From contig NC_090451.1 in NCBI RefSeq assembly GCF_031143425.1, positions 662,064,575-662,128,574 on the forward strand: a stretch of 64,000 bases of DNA, written 5' to 3'. Below the pieces are notes generated by a model. The model worked only from the letters and a program-made list of their open reading frames with translations, was not told where the DNA came from and searched no databases. This DNA comes from Pleurodeles waltl (Eukaryota; Chordata; Amphibia; Caudata; Salamandridae). The translations under genes and the position numbers were made by a program. This document shows, piece by piece, positions 24,701 through 36,600 of this stretch (positions are counted from its first letter, which is position 1; each line of letters begins with the position of its first letter).

Positions 24701-27700
24701 TCTCACTTGAGGGACTCTGTTGTGTACAGTAAAGGGCTTGGAGCCCATCTGTTGCTTACTATTTGTTGGCTTGCTTGGCACTCTGCCTTATAGCCTTGTG
24801 ATTCATCACTGCAGACCTGGCATCATTTCAGTTCCTCGCTGTGGAGCAGGGCTGAAACACTGATTGATTCAACTTAATCAGTGCCTGTCCGCTGCTTCCG
24901 GCATGATTGAGATACTATTTGGTTCTTATTAACTTCTAATGCCCTGCAAACAGAAGGCTTGTAAATGTCAAAAACTTACTCATCAGGACAAACAAAATTG
25001 CTAAGTTATTTTTTTTTAATAGATAACCTTCTTTTATTTTGCCAAGTTTTAGTTTTCTCACTACTCAAGGTTTCTTGTCTTTTTGCTCATGCACACTGTT
25101 CTGAAAAGATGACAAATATCTTGTACTAAATATTGCAAAGTGGCATTGTTTCTATATTATGTGTAATTTCTGAAATGATCCTTTAGTGCATAAGTCTGCA
25201 GTCCAACCCAAACCACCCCACCTCACCCCATACCAATCCACTGCACCCTAAATCAGTCCACTCCATTCTGCCCCAATCCAAACAATTAGCCCCACTCCAA
25301 TCGACCTCACTCCAATCCAAAACAATATGCCCCTCTCTAATTCAAAACAATATGCTCCACTCCAACCTGCCCCCTCCAAATTAAAACAGTCAGCCCCACC
25401 CCAATCTGCCCTATCCAAAACAATTTGCTCCTCTCCAATCTGCTGCACTGCAATCCAGAACCGTCTGACCCTCTCCGATCTGCCCCCACTGCAAACCAGA
25501 ACAATCTGCCCCACTCCAATTCAAAACAATACGCCCCACTCCAGTCCAAACCACCCCACTCCAGTCTGCCCCACTCCCAAACAATCTACTAAACCTCAAT
25601 CCACAGCACCCCTCTCCAATCCAATTCACCCCACTACAGTCCACGTTGATACAATCTGCTCCACTCCGGTCTCCCACTCCAATCTGTCCCACTCCAAACG
25701 AAACACTCTGCCCCACTCTAGTCTGCCTTACTCCAACCCAAAACAATTTGTCAAACCCCAAACCATCGCACTTCAACCTGCCCCACTCCAATCCATTTCA
25801 ATCTGCCCCACTGTAATCCAAAACAATCTGCCCCACTCCAATCCCAAGGTATTTGGCCTACTTCAATCCAATCCACCCCACCCCAATTCACCCCACTACA
25901 ATCCCGTTCACCTGACACTAGTACACCCCATACCAATCCAATCCAGCCCAGTCCAATCTACCCCACTCCCATCAAGTACACCTCACCCCAACTCAAATCC
26001 AATCCACCCTACTCCAGTCTGATCTACCCCACTCCAATCCAACACAATCCAGTCCACCACAATTCAGCCCATCCACTCCAATCAAGTCCACTGCTACCCA
26101 GTTACCTCACTCCAATCCAATCTACTCACACCACCCCAATCAATCCCACTCTAATACGATCCACTTTAATCAACCCACCTCCAGTCCAATCCAACCCACT
26201 CCAAACCCTTTAATCAACCCCAACTAATCCAATCCACCCCACAATGCAATCCACCCGCTCTACTCAAATCCAATCTACCCCACTACCTCAGTCCACTCCA
26301 CACTGTTCCACAACACTCCCCTGCCACTGAACTCTACTTCCCCAACTCTAATCCGACCTACCCCACTCTAATCCACTCCACTCATTCCAATCCACCACAC
26401 TCAATCCACTCCACCCTAATCCATATCACTCAATCCAGTCCACCATACTCAATCCATCCCACTTCACTCCAGTCCACCCCACCTCAGTCCAATCCCTCAA
26501 TCCAATCCACCCCACTCCAGTCCACTCCACTCCTATCCACCCCACTTCAATCCAATCCACCACACTGCAGTCCAATTCATCACGCTGCAGTCCAATCCAC
26601 CCCTTCAGTCGACCCCACTCCACCCACTCTAAACCACCCCACTTTACTCCAATCCACCCCACTTTACTGCAGTCTAGTCTACCCAATCCTAGTTTTCCAC
26701 CGCACTCCAATCGATCCTGCCTACCCAACTCAAATCTTCCACAATCCAATCCACCGCACTCCTATCCATTCCACCCCACTACATTCTATCCACCCACCTC
26801 ACTTCAATCCACCCCACCTCAATGCTGTCCACCCCATTCCAATAAAACGCACCCCATTCCATTCCACTCCACTGCAATCTAATGCATCTCACTGCAGCCC
26901 ACCACACCCCAATCTAATCCATCCCATTTCAATCCACCCAACCCAAATCTACCCCTTGCTACAATCCACCCCACTCCACTCCAATCCACCCCATCCCAGT
27001 TCAGTCCACCCACTCCAATCAGCCTAACCCAGTCCAATCCAATCCACCCACCCCACTCCAAACCATCCCATTCCAGTCCAATCCACCCCACTCCATTCCA
27101 GTGAAACTAGTCCACCCCATCCCCCTCCAGTCCATCCCACTCCAGTCTAATCTACCCCACCCCATGACTCCAATCCAACCCACACACCCCCATGACTCCA
27201 ATCCAAACCACACACCCCAATCCAATCTAATCCATCCACTATAATCCACCGCAATCCAGTCCACCTCACCTCACCCCATTCCAATCCACCCCACTCTACA
27301 CCGGTCCGATCCACCCCACTCTACACCGGTCCGATCCACCCCACTCTACTCCAATCCAGCCAACTACCTCAATCCCCGTCAACCCTATTCCACCCCACTC
27401 CACTCTACGACACTCTCTACTCCAACAAATCCACTCTGACACTCCACACCACTAATGTTTAACCAAGCTGGACAGCAGCACACTGGTGCACAACATGGCA
27501 AAACACATTACCAAAACCAGTAGCTCCTGTATAGGCAAGACCTATTGGGTTTGCCCATGCTTGTTTTTCTTTTTTTAAATAGTCAGATATTTAAAAGAGC
27601 AACCTTCTTACCATTGTGGCAAACTATATTGTCCTCATCGCTGGAGACCCCGATTGGGGAGACATCTGATCTAAGGCCCAAAAAGGGAAATGTATATTCG

Positions 27701-30565
27701 TTCTTCCAGTCACAGCCCATGGCATCAACGCATGAGGGGGGGGGTCTTCATAGATTCATCATAAACTTCCCTTTGTAACTTTCAAGCACCACTAGGCTGT
27801 CCACTGAGGTAGCCTCACTCCCATTCAATCCAACTACACCACCCCAATCTATCCCACTCAAGGTACGATCCACTTTAATCCACCCTACTCCAGTCCAATC
27901 CACCCCTCTCCAAACCTCTTAATCTACCCCATTCCAATCCAGTCCACAACACTCAATCCATTCCACATCGCACCAATCCACTGCACTCAATCCAATTCAC
28001 CACATAGTCCAATCCACCACACAATCCAGTCCACCCCACCCTAATCCACTCCACCCTAATCCATCCCACTCCACCCTAATCCATCCCACTCGATCCAATC
28101 CATTCCTCTCCACCCCACCCCAATCTGATACACTCCAGTCCACCCCACCCCACCCCAATCCAGTTCACCCCATGCCACCACATTCCAGTCCACCCCAGTT
28201 CACTCTAATCCACCCCACCCCATTTCAATCCACTCTACCCCAATCCAATCTACCCCATCCCAGTTCAGTCCACTGCACTGTAATCCACCCTGCGCCAATC
28301 CACCCCACCCCTGTTCGGACCACCCCATTCCAGTCCATCCTTCCCACCTCAATCCCCCTCAATGCAATCCACCCCACTCCAATCCACCTCACTCCAGTTC
28401 ACCCAAATCCAATTCACCCAGTCCATTCCAAAACACCCCACTCCAACACAATCCACCTCACACTACTGCATTCCAATCCACCACACCCCAATCCACCCCA
28501 CCCCCTCCAATCCACCAACTCTATTCCGATCCACCCCATCCCTGTTCAATCCACCCCAAATACTCCCCACTCCAATCCACCCCACTCCATTCTACCCAAT
28601 TCCAGTCCACCCCACTCCATTTCTGTGAATCAAATCTACCCCACTCCAATCTAATCCAATCCACCCCACCCCATCACTCCAATCCAATCCACCCCAATCT
28701 AATCCACCCCACTTGAATCCACTGCAATCCAATCCACCTCACCCCATTTTAATCCACACCACTCAATCCAATCCAACCCACTCCTGTCAATCCACGCCAC
28801 TCTACCCCAGTCCAGTCCACCCCGCTCTACCCAATCCAATTCACCCCACTACCTCAATCCACTCCAGCCTATTCCAGCCCACTTCACTCTACAACACTTT
28901 GTCAGTGAATCACTGAACTCTACTCTGCTCCCCATTCTCCACTCTACGACACTCCAGCAAATCCACTCTACCACACTGCACTCCCCCACTCCACTCTGAC
29001 ACTCCACGCCACTAATTGAACAGCAGCACACTGGTGTACAAACATTGCAAAACACGTTGCCAAAATCACTAGCTCTTGTAAAGGCGAGACTTATTGGCTT
29101 TGCCAAAGCTTGTTTCCTCTTTCTATGTGTGCTGCATACAGCACACATAGAAAGAGAAAAAGCCTCTCAGGATTGTTTTAAGCAGAAAGGTGCCCCTTAC
29201 TGCTCAAAAACAATCCTGCATGCAACGCAGACACCCTTGCACCATGGTGAAAGGGTCCCTACGTTGGTGCTAGGCAGCCAAAACGGCGCCTGTGCAGTGG
29301 GAAAGGACAGGAATGCAGCTTATTGCATACAAAAGGCAAATTTGTTCCCTTTCCCTTTGACGCATAGCAGCGCACCAGGGTGACTGCTGCGCCTCCCTGT
29401 GTCAAATCCCCATATATCTGGACCTGAATGTTTATCTAGGAAGCTGCCTCGTCTGGCACTCCTGGACCTCAGTTAGGTGTTCCCAGGGTAGACTCATGCT
29501 GTGTATGAGCACCGGTAGTTACATGGCTGAGGTCCTAGCCCAAAGAGACAAACGTCACTTTTTCTAGAATTCTCTATCAGAGTGCACGAATACGGAAACT
29601 GGGGGTTGCAGAGCTGGAGACTACCTTACATGACTTTGGGATACAGTACATGCTTCAACAGACTGTAATAATCCGTTTTTTGCGTAGATTAAGGATTGCA
29701 AAATCCTAAAGGGATTGACGGTCGGTGGGAGAATGTTTACGTCTCGCTGATAGCTTAGGCTTCAAGGTGCTTTACTTGGGTTGTGTATGTGGGCAGAAGG
29801 AACTCTTTGACAAATAGATCTTTTAGTGAGGTCCAGGCTTGTTAAATGCTGAGGCTCAAACAGGGAATCTCATCACTGCTTAGATACAATGGAGGACTTG
29901 ACGCTCAAAGAGGTTTTGTAGAGGTTCTACATGCAAGCTGTGCCAGTAGTTTGGAAGTATCTGGTCAACGATTGTTTTAGATGTGAGCAAAAACAAAGAC
30001 GCAATTTAAATCTTGTTGCCCCATGTGTAATTTCATCCTGTGCCTTTGAGTGGATTGTCCATTTAATTTAAAATAAACAAAAAAGCAATACAATTTGACA
30101 CGCTGACGTTCTGCTCGCTATGTAGGTGGGGCTTATGCTGTTGAGTTTTTCATGGGGCAAAAGAACAAGTTACTTACCTTCGGTAACGCCTTTTCTGGTG
30201 GATACACTAGCTACCTGTGGATTCCTCACCTAAAGAATTTTCCCCTCGCGCCAGCTTTCAACAGAACTTTTCTTCTAGCTCTGCACGTCGTCTATGACGT
30301 CACAATTGCCCGACTCCCACGCGACGCCGTATGACGTCATCCAGGCAATAAGAAGTGCTCGTCAACGTGCAGACGTCAGTTATCACCATTTTGTACGTGC
30401 CTTTGAGGCGAACAGGTGAACATTGACATTACAGAAGTGATATAAGTACATCGATCAAACTTATATACCAACTTTTATTCCAATAATATGAACGAAACTA
30501 GGAGAAACAACAACACAAATTATGCATATATATATATATATATATATACATATCCACACGTTTCC

Positions 30566-30611
<46 letters not shown>

Positions 30612-33600
30612 CAATATATAAACATCGCATCATCATATACATATATACAGGTGCTCACCCAAGGAATTCGTGGTAAGACCAGTCAGGCAATGGGGAGGCG
30701 GGTGGGAGCGTGAGGAATCCACAGGTAGCTAGTGTATCCACCAGAAAAGGCATTACCGAAGATAAGTAACTTGTTCTTCTGATGGATACAACTACCTGTG
30801 GATTCCTCACCTAAAGAATAGAGTCCCAAAGCAGTACCACCTCCGGAGGTGGGTGCCTGAATCCTGCAGCTCTGAGCGGGCAAAATGGCCATCCCTCCTG
30901 ACCTCAGAGTCCAAACAATAATGTCTGACAAAAGTATGGAGGGGTGCCCAAGTTGCCGCTTTGCAGATGTCAACCACAGGAACACCCCTAGCCAAGGCAG
31001 ACGAAGCAGCCTTAGCCCTGGTGGAATGGGTTTGAGGCCCTACAGGAGGTTCTTTTTATGCTAAAGAATAACATAGCTTGATGCAAAGAATGACCCACCT
31101 GGACAGCGTTCTCTTGTGGACAGCTCTGCCTCTCCTCTTCCCCACGTAACCAACGAAGAGCTGATCGTCTTGCCTGAACTCCCTCGTCCTGTTGACGAAG
31201 AAGCTCAGTGCTCTTCGTGTATCCAACCGGTGGAGCCTCTCTTCCTCCTTGGATGGATGAGGTGGAGGATAGAAGGAATAGTAATGGACTGTCCCAAATA
31301 AAAGGGTGCAACAGCCTTCGGGAGGAAAGCCGCCTTGGTCCTTAACACCATTTTGTCCCTGTAAAAGGAAACATATGGGGGCTCTACGATAAGGGCCTGA
31401 AGCTCACTCACTCTTCTAGCCGATGTTATGGCCACTAGAAAAACAGTCTTCAAAACTAAAAGTCTTAATGAACAAGAGTGCATTGGCTCATATGGCGATC
31501 CCATAAGAAAGGTCAATACTAAGTGAAGATCCCACTGTGGCATAACAAACGGAGTGGGCGGAAACTTATTAGTGAGACCCTTAATGAACCTCAATACAAT
31601 AGGTGACTTAAACAAGGAGGGTTGGTCTGGAAGGCACAGAGAAGCCGACAGCGCTGATAAATAACCCTTAACTGTGGCAACTGCACAACCCTTCTGTGCC
31701 AAGGATAAAGCCAATAACAATACATCAGACAAATGGGCCTTCAAGGGATCAATTTGGTTCTCTCCACACCAACTGACAAATCTGGCCCACCTGCTTGCAT
31801 AGATCGATTTGGTGGAGTGTCGCATGGCCGATAAAATAACTTCCACCACCTCCAGCGGGAGAGAAAAGGAACTCAGATTGCCCCGTTCAATCTCCAGGCA
31901 TGAAGGTGCAGAGGGCACAGAGAGAGTTGGAGAAGATCCGAGTACCATACCCTTCTTGGACAATCCGGGGCTATTAAGATCACTTGTGCCCGGTCTTGGC
32001 AGATCTTCCTCAAAACCCGAGGAATCAAGGGTATGGGAGGAAAAGCGTAAAGCAACTGACCCTTCCAGGACATCTAAAACGTGTCCCCCAAAGCTCCTTG
32101 CACCGGATACTGGTGGCTGCAAAACGACAGGCAGTGCACGTTCTCCCAAGTGGCAAATAGATCTATCTGTGGATATCCCCACCTCTGGAAGATGTAAAGG
32201 GCCACATCTGGATGAAGACGCCACTCGTGATCGGTCGAGATGAGCCGACTGAGACTGTCCGCACGCACGTTCAGAACTCCGGCCAAATTATTTGCTACCA
32301 AGCAAATCTGGTGGTCCTGAAGCCAGGACCAGAGCCGAAGAGCTTCTATGCAGAGAAGATACGACCCCACTCCTCCCTGCTTGTTTATAGACGTATCGCC
32401 CGCAGTTCCAACAGATTGATGTGAAACCTCTGTTCTCCTGGAGACCTATAACCTCTGATCTCCAGGTCCCCCATATGAGCTCTCCACCCTAGAGTGGAAG
32501 CATCCATTACAACTGTGGTCACTGGCGGAGGACGGCCTTACTTGCGACAGGTTGCTGCCCGCAGCCCACCATTGAAGATCTGCTGCAGCGTCTCTGGAGA
32601 TCCTTATTGAGTCCTCGAGATCTCCTTTGTGTTGAAACCACTGCCTGCGGACGCACCACTGAAGAGCCCTCAGCGTGCATGAGTGACCAGCAGAATGCAA
32701 GAAGCGAACATACCGAGCAGACGAAGGACCTTGAGGACTGGAACGACCGCTCCATTTTGAACCATTGGAATCAACGCCTCAATGTCCTGAATCTGCTGCG
32801 GCGGAGGAAAGGCCCGATTCAATGTTGTGTCTAGTACTGCCCCTATAAACAGGAGGCGTTGAGAGGGCTCTAGGTGAGATTTGGGCACGTTCACTGAAAA
32901 GCACAGATCAAACAACAACTGTGTTTCGACTACAGGTGATGCCGCAAGAGCTCCGGAGACTTGGCTTTGATCAACCAATCGTCCAGATAAGGAAATACTG
33001 CTATCCCCTTTCTTCTGAGCTCCGCTGCAACCACCGCCATCACCTTCGTGAAGACTCGAGGTGCCGAAGTAAGACCAAACAGAAGGACCGCAAACTGATA
33101 GTGTTGTGACCCCACCACAAACCGGAGATACTTCCTGTGTGACTTGAGGATCGGAATATGGAAGTAAGCATCCTGCAAGTCGACGGACACCTTCCAATCT
33201 CCTTCGTTCAATGCCAGAAGAACCAGTGACAGGGTCAGCATCTTGAACTTTTCCTGCTTGAGGAACCAATTCAAAATCCTCAGGTCCAGGATTCGCCTCA
33301 ACCGACCATCCTTTTTGGGGATCAGGAAGTATCTTGAATAGCAGCCCTGACCCCTCTCCTGCTCCGGGACCAACTCCACCACACTCTTTGACCAAAGGGA
33401 TATCACCTCCTGTTGCAGTAACAGAAGATGGTCGTCCGAACAGAAGGATGGGCGGGGAGGGATGGGAGGAGGAAACTCCCGAAAGGGAAGAGCATAACCT
33501 TTCCCCACAATATCGGTGACCCAGGAGTCTGATGCTATTGACTCTCACATGTGAAGAAAGTGAGTTAGTCTCCCCCCTACAGGAGATGTGTGAATAGGGA

Positions 33601-36600
33601 GTGTTGGAGAACTAAGGTTGCTTTCCCTGCTGCACCCCTCCAGAGGAAGAGGCAGAGTGCTGCTGGGCGGCCCCTCTAGTGCGTACTCTACCCCTGCCCC
33701 TGAAGGATCTATAAGGGAGAGCTCCTGAAGATTGCTGTCCTGCCGCATGGAGCCTGCCACAAAAGGAAGCGCCACAACCAAATCCTATAAACCTTCCAAA
33801 TGATTTCAAAGAAGAGGATGTGGCTGCTTGCAGTCCCAAAGATCTTGCAGTGGCTCTACTCTCCTTAAACCGCTCCAAGGCAGAGTCGGCTTTCAATCCA
33901 AAAAGTTTGTCTCCATCAAATGGCAGGTCAAGCAGAAGGGTCTGAACATCAGGAGAGAACCCTGATTATCACAGCCACGCATGCCGCCTCGTCGCTATGG
34001 AGGTGCCCATAGCCCTGGCCACAGAGTCTGAGGTGTCCAGCCCAGATTGAATCACCTGGGTCGCCGCCGCCTGAGCGTCCGACAAAAGGTTCTGCACCTC
34101 CTGGGATAATCCTGGGTGCCCCTTAGCCTCGTCCATCAGGGCATAGATATATTGTCCTAAAATGCAAGTAGCATTTGTGGATTTCAAAGCCATGCTACAT
34201 GACGAGAAGGCCTTTTTAGCTGACTGGTCTATTCTCTTAGACTCCCTGTCTGCTGGAACTCCAGGAAACGATCCAGGAGCAGAAAGGGAGGAACACAACG
34301 CTTGCACAGCCAAACTCTCCGGAGTCGGGTGCTTGGACAAAAAGTCTGGATCACCTGGGGCCACTCGATAGTGTCTCGCCACCGACCTGTTTATGGCAAC
34401 CAAAGTCACCGGCTTCTTCCAAACATCCCTAATAGGGTCCATAAGAGCCTCATTGGAAGGAAGAAGGGGCTCCGCAACAGCTGATGCTGGATGCAACACC
34501 TCAGTAAGTATGTTGGTCTTCACATCCGCAGCTGGAAGTGGAAGGTCCAAAAAGTCTGCTGCCTTCCGCACCACAGCATGAAAAGAGGCAGCCTCCTCTG
34601 TATACTCCCCTGGAGAAGCCAAGTCCCATTCTGGGGAAGTGTCTAGGCCGCTTGCAGTGTCCAAACCTTGCGGGTCCCCTGAAGGCTCCATGATCTCTCC
34701 TTCCTCCAAGTGCTGCTTCTCATATTCTTGCTCCTCCAGCAGCCTCAGAGCCAACCTTATGGAGCAGAGCCTGGACTCGATCCCCGGCGCCGATAAGGCA
34801 TCAGCCGACGCCGATGACGTCTGGCGGCATCGATCTTCGGAGCCATCCGACGCCGGATCCCTCGGTGCCACAGGCATCTTTAAGGTCGACTGGATCCGTG
34901 GTGAATCCATCAGCGCCGGGACGGTGGACGTTGTCGGCGTCACCGGTCTTCTGGGCGACGCCAAAGGCATCGGCGCTGAAGCAGTATTTCCCGAAGGAAG
35001 AAAGGGCATGAAGGGCGTCGGTCTGTAAGAAGCCGGAACAGCCATGTTGACGGCTAAAGGGCCTGACTGCCCTGCATGCACACCTCCAGGCGCCATGGTG
35101 GCAAAGATATTAAACATAGCATTAAGAAATGCTGCTGGATCCGTGCTCGGCGCAGGGAAATCCGGATAACCTTGAGGAGCTGGTGCTTGAGGTGAAGCCG
35201 AAGACGGCCCAGGCATCTCCTGCTCTGGAGAAGCCCTCTGCTCCTGATGGGGATCCACTTCATACACCGACAGTGGAGACGTCGGTGAAGCTGGAGTCGT
35301 CGGAGGTGTCACAGTTGGGCTGACCTCCCACGTCTGTCGGCGCCGAGCCGATGGTGATCTCGAACAGGAGTGGTCTCTGCTTGATCAGCGCCGTGATCCA
35401 TGCCAGCGCCGATAGTCCCGATGACGCCGATGCGACCTCGAGGATATTGAAGAAGATTCTCTATGATGATGCTTCTCCTTCTTCTTCTTGGATTGGGCCA
35501 GAAACAATTTAGCCTCCCGTTCTTTCAGGGCCTTTGGATTCATGCGTTGGCATGAACCGCACGACTCGACTTTGTGGTCGGAACTAAGGCACCACAAGCA
35601 ATTGTCATGTGGGTCCGTGACCGACATGCGACCTCCACACTGCTTGCAGGGTTTAAAACCCGACATCCTCTGCTGAGACATAGTTACACCTAAGTGAAAC
35701 TGTAGCTCCCTGGTAACCTCGAAGAAAAAACATTACTTGAAGGCACGGAAAAAAGGGAACTGACGTCTGCACGTCGACGAGGACTTCTTATTGCCTGGAT
35801 GACGCCATACGGCGTTGCGTGGGAGTCGGGCAGTTGTGATGTCATCGTCGACGTGCAGAGCTAGAAGAAAATTTCCGTCGAAAGCTGGCGCGAGGGGAAA
35901 ATTCTTCAGGTGAGGAATCCACAGGTAGTTGTATCCATCAGAATGTGCAATTTATGTGGACTCACAGCAGTATCATTGGTCCGGGCTGTCTCTCTCGCAG
36001 TTCCATCAGACACACCTTTGAATTGTCCTGTGATGATATGCTTGGTCATTTTTTCCTCATCAATCACTAGAGTAGGAGGTGTATGATTTTGCCACCCGAC
36101 TGAGGAAGGCAAAGTGCTTTACTGGAACTTGTGCATAATTTAGGTTAGTTAACTGCATAGTGCAATGCTGTAAGAAGTTGTTTTCTGGTTTTGTTGCGTG
36201 TTTAGGCTGCGTTAGATGCTTGTGTTCATTTTTTGTGAAATGTATTCTTTGTATGTTTGAAGTTTGATGTGCCATTGAGAGCTTTGTGGGTTAAGACTGC
36301 TGTTTGAATTCCGTTCTTCAGGGCACTTATCGAAGAGTACAAAAGAACGAGTTACTTACCTTCGGTAACAACTTTTCTGGTGGATACATTAGCTACCTGT
36401 GGATTCCTCACCTATTGAATACCCCCATTGCGCCAGCACTCGACAGAAATCTTCTTCCTAGCTTCTGCACGTCGACGAGGACGGCACAGTTGCCCACGCG
36501 ACGCCGTCTGACGTCATACAGGAAATAAGAGGTCCTCGCCGACGTGCCGACGTCAGTACCAACATTTTTTACGTGCCTGAGAATAATAGGCCATTGAGAT

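Larger units (their letters stand above)
30161..35942 (-). mobile_element. DIRS-like retrotransposon, element A (minus strand)
   Basis: About 5.8 kb with full DIRS architecture read on the minus strand: gag (35681 to 33612), RT/RNase H/MT (about 33548 to 31873), tyrosine recombinase (about 31960 to 30807), ICR (30710-30812) and inverted terminal repeats (30196-30382 and 35759-35939). The outer left end GAACAAGTTACTTACC and the right end TTGTATCCATCAG are joined, inverted, in the ICR, which proves the limits to within a few bases. The termini are of the kind I associate with high-copy newt repeats. Every coding region is broken: three nonsense codons in gag, several frameshifts and a 79-bp deletion in RNase H, and a frameshift in the recombinase. 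Confidence 0.9.

Noticed and set aside
25327..26022. Long open frame (231 codons) rich in Pro, Ser, His and Asn, and similar frames at 28172-28654 and on the minus strand
   Set aside because: They are produced by the satellite, whose units lack stop codons in several frames; composition is purely repetitive and no domain is present.
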